Origin: an uncultured Bacteroidota bacterium
Lineage (GTDB): Bacteria > Bacteroidota > Bacteroidia > Chitinophagales > Chitinophagaceae
NCBI GenBank assembly: GCA_903927185.1
Contig: CAIYLW010000019.1
Location: forward strand, 1 to 57,039
Reading direction: 5' to 3'
DNA length: 57,039 nt
In this document: piece by piece, positions 50,440 to 57,039 of the stretch
Layout of the letters: the number at the start of each line of letters is the position of its first letter
How positions within the stretch are numbered: position 1 is the first letter of the stretch
The notes under the pieces: generated by a model
What the model was told of the DNA's origin: nothing
The model's input: only the letters and a program-made list of their open reading frames with translations
Databases searched by the model: none
Translations under genes and position numbers: made by a program

Positions 50440-51108
50440 TTAAAATTCGAAATTAGGTCTGGAATTTTTTAGTTCAGTAAAGCTTTTTAGGGTTCGTCGT
50501 ATCAAATATTTTTTGAATGAAACTGCCGCCTTTCCACTATTACTAACGCCATTTATTCCTGCTAATCCCTGTATGGTCCATTTAAAATTTTGCTTATTCC
50601 TAAAATGCCAGTTTTGTTGATTGATTTGCCCGGTTGGAAAAATGTAAGTGTAGCCATTTTTGATAATATGCGAACTGAATGCTTCTTTGGTTAACAAATT
50701 TGCCCAAAGAAATATTTTTTGGATACTGGTTGAATGTGCTGGATCAATCACAAGGTATTCTAACTGATCAGTAGGATTATCTTTAACTGGTAACATCAGA
50801 CATACATGATAATTCCATTCGTTATGCAAACTACCATGTTCATTTTTTAAAAAATAGCTATCAAATAACCATGCTTTATAATGTGGAATCCCCCAATGTA
50901 AAAGTAAGATAGCCATTGCTTCTGCCCGATCTTCGCAATTGTGTATGTCAGACCACAAGAATAATGGGTTCTTTTTAAAGAATTCGAAAATGCGATCTGC
51001 TACTATTTTAGATACATACCACTCTTCTGATACTTCATCTGAAAGGGAAGGATCAAAAACAGTTTTATGTAAGGGGTCAGACATGTATAGTTGTTTAAAA
51101 TAGGGCAT
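50440..51108 (-). CDS. Protein-glutaminase-like cysteine hydrolase, no signal peptide
   Basis: This 222-residue protein contains a Cys-His-Asp set in the order of the protein-glutaminase/transglutaminase fold: C58 in IHNCEDRAEAMAI, H101 in WNYHVCLML and D122 in LVIDPA. These segments resemble the secreted protein-glutaminase described in Chryseobacterium, which deamidates protein glutamines, but this protein has no signal peptide or pro-region and would be cytoplasmic. ATG 51108 is chosen because the upstream ATG at 51120 lies inside the terminator stem of the preceding desaturase gene; ATG 51084 is also possible. The C-terminus ends NFEF within an A-rich stretch. Substrate unknown. Confidence 0.62.
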   Translation of the reverse strand: MPYFKQLYMSDPLHKTVFDPSLSDEVSEEWYVSKIVADRIFEFFKKNPLFLWSDIHNCEDRAEAMAILLLHWGIPHYKAWLFDSYFLKNEHGSLHNEWNYHVCLMLPVKDNPTDQLEYLVIDPAHSTSIQKIFLWANLLTKEAFSSHIIKNGYTYIFPTGQINQQNWHFRNKQNFKWTIQGLAGINGVSNSGKAAVSFKKYLIRRTLKSFTELKNSRPNFEF

Positions 51109-51110
51109 TA

Positions 51111-51138
51111 AAAAAGCCATTTGAAAAATGGCTTTTTT
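51111..51138 (-). terminator. Terminator after the acyl-ACP desaturase gene
   Basis: AAAAAGCCATTT (51111-51122) pairs with AAATGGCTTTTT (51126-51137) with a 3-base loop; on the minus strand it ends in five T, two bases before the next ATG. Confidence 0.75.
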
Positions 51139-51153
51139 ATAAGTGTTTTTCTA

Positions 51154-52131
51154 TTAATAGATCCAATTAAAACGATATTCTAATGGCGCTTTGATTCCAG
51201 ATCTTTCGGCTACTTTTCTAAACCTGTCGGGTAGTGCCATCAAATAATCTCGACCCTTTTCTGCTGCACTATTTAACCCGCAGATATTTCCAATCTTCCA
51301 CTCATCGATTAATGATTCCATGATATTGGTATAGTCCATACTAGTATAAACACCGATACGTTGTGCGGCATCACTAAAATGCGACCAGCTTGTACTGATT
51401 TTTTCACCTTGCTGACGTAGGAAATGCGCTGGCATGACAATTTTTTTGCGCATCATATCTTCAAATGCTAACATCATTTCGCTTGGGTCAACTTCAAATA
51501 TTTTTGTTACAAAACTTTTATAAGCTTTGGCATGACGCAATTCATCAGAGGCAATTACTCCGCAAATTTTAGATAATTGTTCATTACCATATTTTTTTGC
51601 AAGGGTAGCAGTTCTTCTATGTGAAACGTTGGTAGCTAATTCTTGAAATGAAGTATACACAAAGTTCTTATAAGGGTCAGTTGCTGTGCCTATATCCATA
51701 CCATCAGCAATTAAATATTGCGTACTGATTTCCATTTGACGCATATTAACCCTACCTGATAAATAAATGTATTTATTCAAAAGATCTCCATGTCTATTTT
51801 CTTCGGCTGTCCACATGCGAATCCATTTACTCCAGCCCTGAGGTTCACTCTTACTAATCCCATCTATATCCATTAACCAACTTTCGTAAGTAGGTAGTGC
51901 TTCTTCCGTAATCAAATCTCCAACAAGAATAGCCATGTATTCATAGGGTAATTCTTTACACTGAGCTTGGATCTCATGAATTTGAGAGGCAAATTCTGGT
52001 TTACTACTTTCAGGTAAAAAATCTGAAGGCTGCCAGTTCTCGTCTATTTTCTTTAAAAACTCTTCGATAATATCATCAATCTTCTGAGCTAAAAATTGCA
52101 TTACTTCAATCCTAGTTGGGTTCAATTTCAT
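51154..52131 (-). CDS. Acyl-ACP desaturase (soluble diiron)
   Basis: This 325-residue ferritin-like diiron enzyme introduces a double bond into fatty acyl-ACP. Iron ligands are visible as E111-N-R-H114 in AEENRHGDLL, E164 in QELATN, and E197-L-R-H200 in SDELRHAKAY, the plant-type stearoyl-ACP desaturase pattern. W-rich and DPYKNFVYTSFQE blocks also fit. It needs ferredoxin or a flavin reductase, not encoded here. It would tune membrane fluidity. The promoter may be TATCTTCG at 52192-52185, 54 bases upstream. Confidence 0.9.
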   Translation of the reverse strand: MKLNPTRIEVMQFLAQKIDDIIEEFLKKIDENWQPSDFLPESSKPEFASQIHEIQAQCKELPYEYMAILVGDLITEEALPTYESWLMDIDGISKSEPQGWSKWIRMWTAEENRHGDLLNKYIYLSGRVNMRQMEISTQYLIADGMDIGTATDPYKNFVYTSFQELATNVSHRRTATLAKKYGNEQLSKICGVIASDELRHAKAYKSFVTKIFEVDPSEMMLAFEDMMRKKIVMPAHFLRQQGEKISTSWSHFSDAAQRIGVYTSMDYTNIMESLIDEWKIGNICGLNSAAEKGRDYLMALPDRFRKVAERSGIKAPLEYRFNWIY

Positions 52132-52223
52132 GCTGAGTATTAAATGTTTAATTAAGGTTTGTTTGTGATTTATTTAAGCGGCGACGAAGATAAGGGATAT
52201 AATTGCTAAATTAAAAGCCTTTA

Positions 52224-52271
52224 AAATGAAAATGAGTAAACAAACGCTCGTTTGTTTACTCATTTTCATTT
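52224..52271 (-). terminator. Very long perfect hairpin after the deacetylase gene
   Basis: A 23-base stem without mismatch (52224-52246 with 52249-52271) and a 2-base spacer, that is, a 48-base palindrome. It lies 12 bases beyond the deacetylase stop and 92 bases upstream of the desaturase start on the same strand. No long U run follows, so it may be a terminator or a processing/stability structure. Confidence 0.55.
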
Positions 52272-52282
52272 CTGTATATTAA

Positions 52283-53113
52283 CTATTTATGCTGTATTGT
52301 GGGGTAGTGATCAATTGTTTCAAACACATTTCTTTTATCTTGTTTCAGAATTGAAATGAATTTAGCCAATGAATCTGCAAATTGTTTTTTCTCAAATAAT
52401 CTATCATGTGAAAGAATTACGATAGCATTTGATTGATTGGTGCTACCTTCTTCGAATTTCTGAGTCACTTTTTTTACCATCTCAACAGCAGATTCTTTAG
52501 GCGCTTTTTGTTTGCCTAATTGTCCCCATTCGATATCCCAACCAACTATTTTATACCCCATTTTATCGAGCTTAACAATCAATGGTTTTTCTGCTTTCTG
52601 GCCAGTAATTACTCCATTGGAAGCCCATGTATTATTTCCAGGTAAACGAATAATCTTTACTTGAATATTTAAATCCTTTTCGTTTCGAAGAAAATCGTTC
52701 AGAGCGCTATCGGTCATAGCTGGGGAATAGAATTTACTATACTTATCGTTAAAGCCATGACTAAAACTATGGTTAGCTAATAAGAATTGCGGATAATCGT
52801 TTCTGATGCTATCTATTATTCTTTTCTTCCAAGGGCCAACCTTGTTGAATCCAACTCCAAAGAAAGTTGCTTTTATTCCTGCTTCACGGAATACAGATTT
52901 GCAGTTTACAGTTCCTGGAGGTTGCGGAGAATCGTCCCATGTTAAATAAATATATCGTTTTGAACTATCCAGTTTAATGGCGCTTCCTGGTAAAGGTTTC
53001 AATGCCGCATTATTGATTGAATCTGTGGTTGCTTTTTTATCTGTGCCATTATTTTTACAAGCAGCCAACAAAACAACTGCCGCCAAAATTCCTGTGATTA
53101 TATTCTTTTTCAT
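52283..53113 (-). CDS. Polysaccharide deacetylase-family lipoprotein
   Basis: This 276-residue protein has a lipoprotein signal with C19 (VVLLAAC). The NodB-type domain has metal residues D60/D61 in LTWDDSPQPPG (motif 1, usually TFDDG), H115/H119 in NHSFSHG (motif 2), RLPGNNTW (motif 3, R-x-P) and IVILSHD (motif 5). The substitution of Trp and the missing Gly in motif 1 are unusual, but both aspartates are kept. The likely role is removing acetyl groups from a cell-wall or extracellular polysaccharide at the periplasmic face. TACTTTTG at 53135-53128 is its probable -7 box. Confidence 0.8.
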   Translation of the reverse strand: MKKNIITGILAAVVLLAACKNNGTDKKATTDSINNAALKPLPGSAIKLDSSKRYIYLTWDDSPQPPGTVNCKSVFREAGIKATFFGVGFNKVGPWKKRIIDSIRNDYPQFLLANHSFSHGFNDKYSKFYSPAMTDSALNDFLRNEKDLNIQVKIIRLPGNNTWASNGVITGQKAEKPLIVKLDKMGYKIVGWDIEWGQLGKQKAPKESAVEMVKKVTQKFEEGSTNQSNAIVILSHDRLFEKKQFADSLAKFISILKQDKRNVFETIDHYPTIQHK

Positions 53114-53127
53114 TCAACTGATTTTAT

Positions 53128-53135
53128 CAAAAGTA
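53128..53135 (-). promoter_or_regulatory. -7 box TACTTTTG for the deacetylase gene
   Basis: A minus-strand TAnnTTTG match lies 14 bases before ATG 53113; no -33 partner is seen. Confidence 0.4.
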
Positions 53136-53190
53136 AAGCCCAATAAGTTCTAAACAGTGCTGTTTTTATGCATAGGGTGTGTATAACAAA

Positions 53191-53327
53191 AGTGAGGAGT
53201 GAGAGTGAGGAGGGCTAATTATTCTTGGTCATAAAAATAAATAACCCAAGACTGTTGCCTTGAGTTATTTATTTTAGTTCGGGATATAATCATCAGCTAA
53301 AACATCCCAAAATCTTCACTTCTCACT
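53191..53327. repeat. Imperfect inverted GTGAG-rich repeats flanking the ahcY terminator
   Basis: AGTGAGGAGTGAGAGTGAGG at 53191-53210 and its inverted relative ATCTTCACTTCTCACT at 53312-53327 lie on either side of the ahcY terminator (53234-53275). Confidence 0.35.
53234..53275 (-). terminator. Terminator after ahcY
   Basis: AAAATAAATAACcCAAG (53234-53250) pairs with CTTGaGTTATTTATTTT (53259-53275), one mismatch. Confidence 0.65.
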
Positions 53328-53331
53328 AATT

Positions 53332-54657
53332 CTAATATCTGTATGAGTCAGCCTTAAACGGACCAACTTTTGGGATACCTAAATATTCAGCTTGTGCATC
53401 AGACAATTCATCCAATACTGCGCCTACTTTAGCAAGGTGTAATCTTGCAACTTTCTCATCTAAGTGTTTAGGTAACACATACACTTTGTTCTCATATTTT
53501 TTGTGGTTCTTCCACAATTCAATTTGAGCTAGTGTTTGGTTAGAGAAAGAATTACTCATTACAAATGAAGGGTGGCCAGTAGCACAACCTAGGTTAACAA
53601 GGCGCCCTTCAGCCAAAAGGATGATGTCTTTTCCTTCAATAGTGTACAGATCAACCTGAGGTTTGATGGTATCTTTTGTATGACCATAATTGGTATTCAA
53701 CCATGCTACATCAATCTCGATATCAAAGTGACCGATATTACAAACGATCGCTTTGTCTTTCATGGAACGGAAATGTTTTTCTGTGATCAGGTCGCGGCAA
53801 CCAGATGCAGTAACAATAATATCAGCTTCTTTAACAGCTTCAGCCATTGGCTTTACCTCAAATCCTTCCATTGCAGCTTGTAAAGCACAGATAGGATCGA
53901 TTTCTGTAACAATAACACGGCAACCAGCTCCTTTCAAAGAAAGTGCTGAACCTTTACCCACATCACCGTATCCACCAACCACAGCTATTTTACCAGCCAT
54001 CATTACATCAGTAGCCCTGCGTATAGCATCAACTAATGATTCCTGACAACCATATTTGTTATCAAATTTAGATTTAGTCACAGAGTCGTTTACATTAATT
54101 GCAGGAATCGGTAAAGTACCTTTTGCCATGCGCTCATATAAACGGTGAACACCAGTTGTTGTTTCTTCTGATAAACCTTTAATATGTTGTACAAACTCAG
54201 GATATTTATCAAAAACCATATTAGTTAAATCTCCACCATCATCTAAAATCATATTCAAAGGACGATCAGCACCGCCAAAGAATAAGGTTTGCTCAATACA
54301 CCAATCAGCTTCTTCCTGAGATTGACCTTTCCAGGCAAATACACCAATTCCAGCAGCTGCAATCGCAGCAGCAGCCTGATCTTGTGTAGAGAAAATATTA
54401 CAAGAGCTCCATTTAACTTCAGCCCCTAAAGCCACTAAAGTTTCAATCAATACAGCAGTCTGGATAGTCATATGCAGACATCCTGCAATACGAGCATCTT
54501 TTAAAGGTTGTGTTGCACCATATTCTGCACGTAAAGACATAAGACCCGGCATTTCAGCTTCGGCCAAACGGATTTCTTTGCGGCCCCAATCGGCCAATGT
54601 GATGTCAGCTACTTTGTACGGTAGACTGAAATCGATAGATGAAGTAAGAGTTGACAT
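53332..54657 (-). CDS. ahcY: Adenosylhomocysteinase (SAH hydrolase)
   Basis: This 441-residue NAD-dependent enzyme splits S-adenosylhomocysteine into adenosine and homocysteine, relieving product inhibition of methyltransferases, several of which are in this window. Visible blocks: [16 protein letters not shown] (about 59-74), [30 protein letters not shown] with catalytic Lys, the NAD loop [13 protein letters not shown] (about 228-240), and the C-terminal [10 protein letters not shown] that closes the NAD site of the neighbouring subunit. Length is typical. It is divergent from an Lrp regulator; TACATTTG lies 20 bases before the ATG, and phased TAGAATA repeats lie just upstream. Confidence 0.95.
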   Translation of the reverse strand: MSTLTSSIDFSLPYKVADITLADWGRKEIRLAEAEMPGLMSLRAEYGATQPLKDARIAGCLHMTIQTAVLIETLVALGAEVKWSSCNIFSTQDQAAAAIAAAGIGVFAWKGQSQEEADWCIEQTLFFGGADRPLNMILDDGGDLTNMVFDKYPEFVQHIKGLSEETTTGVHRLYERMAKGTLPIPAINVNDSVTKSKFDNKYGCQESLVDAIRRATDVMMAGKIAVVGGYGDVGKGSALSLKGAGCRVIVTEIDPICALQAAMEGFEVKPMAEAVKEADIIVTASGCRDLITEKHFRSMKDKAIVCNIGHFDIEIDVAWLNTNYGHTKDTIKPQVDLYTIEGKDIILLAEGRLVNLGCATGHPSFVMSNSFSNQTLAQIELWKNHKKYENKVYVLPKHLDEKVARLHLAKVGAVLDELSDAQAEYLGIPKVGPFKADSYRY

Positions 54658-54677
54658 AGTTTCTTTTTTATGAAGGG

Positions 54678-54685
54678 CAAATGTA
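54678..54685 (-). promoter_or_regulatory. -7 box TACATTTG for ahcY
   Basis: A minus-strand exact TAnnTTTG lies 20 bases before ATG 54657. The first TAGAATA copies begin seven bases upstream, where the -33 region would be. Confidence 0.5.
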
Positions 54686-54691
54686 GTTTTA

Positions 54692-54761
54692 TAGAATAGA
54701 ATACTAGTTATCTTCTCATTTTTTAGAATAAAATTGTATTAAATTCGTATTTTGTAGAATA
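54692..54761. promoter_or_regulatory. Phased TAGAATA repeats, possible Lrp operator between ahcY and lrp
   Basis: TAGAATA occurs at 54692, 54697, 54724 and 54755. The starts 54692, 54724 and 54755 are 32 and 31 bases apart, about three helical turns. Lrp-family proteins form ring-like oligomers that bind several phased sites on one DNA face, so autoregulation and control of ahcY are likely (inference). Confidence 0.45.
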
Positions 54762-54776
54762 TAAGACTATAAATCA

Positions 54777-55277
54777 ATGGCAAAATCGACTAAAATAGCT
54801 GAATCTACTACGATGTATGTAGACCTGGATGCAAAGGACTTAGCCATCCTTCGTTTATTACAACAAAATGCACGCGCTACTGTGAAGGAAATTGCTGTAC
54901 AAGTACATTTAAGTACCACACCTGTACATGAAAGAATAAAACGAATGGAAGAGTCAGGCGTGATTAAACAATATGCCACATTAGTGGATCATACAAAAGT
55001 GAAAAAGGGCTTGATGGTAATTTGTTATGTTTCTTTAAAACAACATAATAAAAATGCAGGAGCTAAATTTATCAGGAGTATTCAGGAAATGAATGAGGTG
55101 ATTGAGTGTTATAACATATCAGGTGAGTTCGATTTTATGCTAAAAGTGGTAGAAGAAAGTATGGATGCTTACTATGATTTTCATGTCAATAAATTAAGCC
55201 AGGCCGAAAATATTGGACATGTGCAGAGCGTATTTGTAATGGGCATCATTAAACAAACGCATATGTTGGTCCACTAA
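54777..55277 (+). CDS. Lrp/AsnC-family transcriptional regulator
   Basis: This 166-residue protein has an N-terminal winged helix-turn-helix (about 15-75: LDAKDLAILRLLQQNARATVKEI, then HLSTTPVHERIKRMEESGVI) and a C-terminal RAM/ligand domain (about 85-155: VICYVSLKQH, VIECYNISGEFDFMLKV). Such regulators sense amino acids, often leucine or others, and wrap DNA as octamers. Divergence from ahcY with phased repeats between suggests that it governs the methionine/SAM cycle gene and itself. The ATG at 54777 follows a TATTTTG that is one base short of the -7 consensus. Confidence 0.9.
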   Translation: MAKSTKIAESTTMYVDLDAKDLAILRLLQQNARATVKEIAVQVHLSTTPVHERIKRMEESGVIKQYATLVDHTKVKKGLMVICYVSLKQHNKNAGAKFIRSIQEMNEVIECYNISGEFDFMLKVVEESMDAYYDFHVNKLSQAENIGHVQSVFVMGIIKQTHMLVH

Positions 55278-55309
55278 GCAGATGATGATTATGAAAAAAA
55301 ATACTATGA

Positions 55310-56185
55310 TTATTTATTCTCTCTTTTATACAAGTATTTCAAACATCTACTAATCATTGAAGGGATTACTGAAACATGTGTCTCATCTTCAAATATGACT
55401 AATTTTGTTTCTACGCCATTGTATTTTTTTAATAGATTTTCAAATTCATATAAGTCTTTTATTTCCTCTTTCACTTCTAATGAACCAAAAGATAAAAACA
55501 CTTTTGCTTTTAAAGCAGGATGTGATTTTGAATATTCTTTTTCTACAAGCCTTATGTCATTGTCATTATATGGCAACATCCAAGGGCTATTTATTCCAAA
55601 TTTTGAAAAAATATCATTGGCTTTAAATATTAAATTAGCTACAAATTGTCCACTTAAGGAATGACCTGATATTCCTCTTTCTTGGTTGGTACTATAATTA
55701 TGATCAATCAATGGAATAATTTCTTTCCTGATTACTTCTAAAAAAGCATCTCCTTTTCCTGATATTAATGGTTGCGCTGAATGCCAGGCTTTAGTAAAGG
55801 ATGTATCATATTTGATTGATTGAGTAAATGTATAATCAGGCCATCTTTGACACAGCCAATCATTAAATTCTTTTTCTTTATCACCAGTGATTGAAACAAC
55901 AATAACATCTTCAATTTCATTGCCTAATAACCAACTGCCTAAATTCTTATTTGATTGAGCTATTAATGGGAAGGCATAATAACCATCTAAAATATAATAG
56001 GTTGCATATTTTTTTGCTTTATTATAATTATTGGGAAGAGTTACAGCTAGATTATATACTCTTTGATTAATTTTCGAGTGAATGATATAAGTTTCTGAAC
56101 CTGCAATGGTATAGGGTTTTTTAACCTGGGCATTAAGTTGACATGTTAAGATGACCAATAATAATAATGGGGCTAATTTTTTCAT
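55310..56185 (-). CDS. Secreted esterase, alpha/beta-hydrolase fold (IroE/Fes-like)
   Basis: This 291-residue protein has a signal peptide (LAPLLLLVILTCQLNAQ). ATYYILDGYYAFPLIAQ (about 60-76) is the oxyanion strand region, the nucleophile is the Ser of GHSLSGQF (about 172-179), FLSFGSLEVKEEI carries the acid region, and the His is in FEDETHVSVIP near residue 270. The PF00756 group includes siderophore esterases and acyl esterases; a predicted serine hydrolase of IroE type is typical of this spacing. No siderophore genes are near. It is convergent with the lrp gene. Confidence 0.78.
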   Translation of the reverse strand: MKKLAPLLLLVILTCQLNAQVKKPYTIAGSETYIIHSKINQRVYNLAVTLPNNYNKAKKYATYYILDGYYAFPLIAQSNKNLGSWLLGNEIEDVIVVSITGDKEKEFNDWLCQRWPDYTFTQSIKYDTSFTKAWHSAQPLISGKGDAFLEVIRKEIIPLIDHNYSTNQERGISGHSLSGQFVANLIFKANDIFSKFGINSPWMLPYNDNDIRLVEKEYSKSHPALKAKVFLSFGSLEVKEEIKDLYEFENLLKKYNGVETKLVIFEDETHVSVIPSMISRCLKYLYKRENK

Positions 56186-56200
56186 ATAATTTTTTTATAA

Positions 56201-56227
56201 TGAAAGTAAAATAGCTTTTTACTTTCA
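56201..56227. other. Palindrome upstream of the esterase start
   Basis: TGAAAGTAAAA (56201-56211) and TTTTACTTTCA (56217-56227) form an 11-base stem, 16 bases upstream of ATG 56185. It could be an operator, a 5' hairpin or a terminator from the transposase side. Confidence 0.4.
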
Positions 56228-56250
56228 TTAATGAAGTTATATTTTTTTAT

Positions 56251-56289
56251 AACAGTTCTGGATAACAAAAAAAATCCAGCTGAGCTGTT
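56251..56289. terminator. Hairpin between the esterase and transposase genes
   Basis: AACAG / CTGTT (56251-56255 with 56285-56289) encloses CTGGAT / ATCCAG with an A-rich loop. It is terminator-like but lacks a clean T run on the minus strand. Confidence 0.35.
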
Positions 56290-56380
56290 AAAACAAATAG
56301 GTTGTCTAATTATGTATGCCTTTAGTTGAAACAAGGATGACGATTTGAAACCATGTTTCGACGATTTATTATTTTTAGGA

Positions 56381-57039
56381 TTAGGTATTATAAACGCAAA
56401 GGGTTTTTAAATAGTTGTAAGGATGGGGAATTTGATGAATCATTCGTTGTAAAACATCATTGAATAAGACCTTCCTTTTATTTCTTCTGTTGAACCGGTA
56501 TTCATATTCAGCAGTATATGCAAACAAATATTCACTGGAACAATGATGGTGTGTTCCGCGTAACCAGTTTTTGAATTGCATGATTTGTTTGTGCAATTCT
56601 TCCATCGCTGATCCTTTTTGTGAATACTGTATGGTTATATTACTCATTTCCTTTGCTAGTTTTTTATAAGAATGATACGCATCTGTTTTAATGGCTGCAT
56701 CATTTGAAACCGTTTTTTTTATGGCAAATTTTAGTTCATCTGCTTTGAATGATTCGATATGTTCCAGTGAAAGATTACCGGTTCTTCCATCTGGTAATAT
56801 TTCTACTGCTACCATTAATGCCTCCTTTGTTTCGGTACTTCTACCTACTGCAGAAGAAAAGCCTCCAATAAGGGTTTCATCCACATGTACATCGCCATTC
56901 AGCTTATCGTTCTTATCTCTATTCATCACTGCTTGTACCTTTCTTTTAAACAACCAGGCTGTCTTTTGCTGTACACCAACTTCCGTTCCTAACTCAATGG
57001 TAGACATCCCTTTTTTCTTTGACGTAATCCTAAATACCA
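56381..57039 (-). mobile_element. IS1595-type (ISXO2-like) DDE transposase, 5' end outside window
   Basis: The visible 219 codons are the catalytic part. The frame stays open through the window edge: upstream of the ATG at 57007 it reads VFRITSKKKGM, the usual text before the helix-turn-helix of this family, so the gene begins beyond 57039. Catalytic acids fit D in VHVDETLIGG and D in IKTDAYHSY, followed by the late block FKNWLRGTHHHCSSEY and EYEYRFNRR. The N-terminal zinc ribbon is outside. No terminal inverted repeat or target duplication can be assigned from one end; the region 56290-56380 downstream must hold the element end. It is the only mobile element seen in the window. Confidence 0.85.

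Noticed and set aside
52233..52283. A 16-codon frame (MSKQTLVCLLIFISVY) reading through the long palindrome
   Set aside because: It looks like a signal peptide only because the palindrome has codons of hydrophobic residues; it is too short and has no mature part.
1..57039. Search for CRISPR arrays, prophage modules, capsule loci and rRNA
   Set aside because: No regularly spaced repeats, phage structural genes, glycosyltransferase cluster or rRNA-like sequence were seen.

Overview
The window is about 57 kb of AT-rich DNA (roughly one third G+C by eye). It reads as the chromosome of a Bacteroidota bacterium, most likely family Chitinophagaceae. Evidence seen in the sequence: promoters of the Bacteroidota type (TTTG or TTG, about 20 bases, then TAnnTTTG or TAnnTTCG), an almost complete lack of Shine-Dalgarno sequences, a TonB-dependent receptor with a carboxypeptidase-like N-terminal domain, an UpxY-type NusG paralogue, and many Bacteroidota families of unknown function (DUF2452, DUF2723, DUF2911, DUF4258, DUF6702). 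The genus is inference.

Layout. 1-10135: part of a large secreted MG2/TonB-plug protein, a LysE-type exporter, a membrane iron-sulfur protein, a PyrR-like phosphoribosyltransferase, a phosphohexomutase, a protein repair methyltransferase with an altered SAM motif, and a TonB-dependent receptor. 10277-15829: DUF445, tRNA-His(GUG), tail-specific protease Prc, an orphan UpxY antiterminator, mtaB and a DUF4258 protein. 15993-23429: a DUF2723 GT-C membrane protein, then a four-gene run of VWA protein, chelatase-type AAA+ ATPase, deoxyribonucleotidase and ThuA protein. 23430-27041 (minus): glmM, a cysteine desulfurase and cysM. 27126-31481 (plus): methyltransferase, PAP2 phosphatase, GT39 glycosyltransferase and a CorC/HlyC membrane protein, closely packed. 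31490-35966: DUF6702, HupE/UreJ, an M1 metallopeptidase and an esterase. 36030-38495 (minus): an ECF sigma factor, a probable anti-sigma factor that carries both an inner-membrane helix and a predicted outer-membrane barrel, and a cytochrome c-like lipoprotein. 38559-46806: a MORN-like protein, a BNR-repeat protein, a methyltransferase, pdxJ, a UbiD-type decarboxylase, DUF2452 and DUF2911. 46875-53113: a POTRA/barrel protein, a Tat-exported TIM-barrel protein, a GNAT enzyme, a protein-glutaminase-like protein, an acyl-ACP desaturase and a polysaccharide deacetylase lipoprotein. 53332-57039: ahcY divergent from an Lrp regulator, an esterase, and an IS1595-type transposase cut by the window edge.

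Most genes are housekeeping or envelope functions. No prophage, CRISPR array, rRNA or capsule locus was seen. The most interesting items are the sigma/dual-membrane anti-sigma pair (36674-38495), the DUF6702-HupE-M1 neighbourhood, a recurrent A-rich element just after stop codons, helically phased repeats between ahcY and lrp, an intracellular protein-glutaminase-like protein, an orphan UpxY factor, and several genes whose promoters lie so close to the start codon that their mRNAs would be leaderless or nearly so. Only one gene-free stretch exceeds 300 bases (4544-4857); it holds an A-rich repeat and a small membrane-protein frame broken by a TAG.
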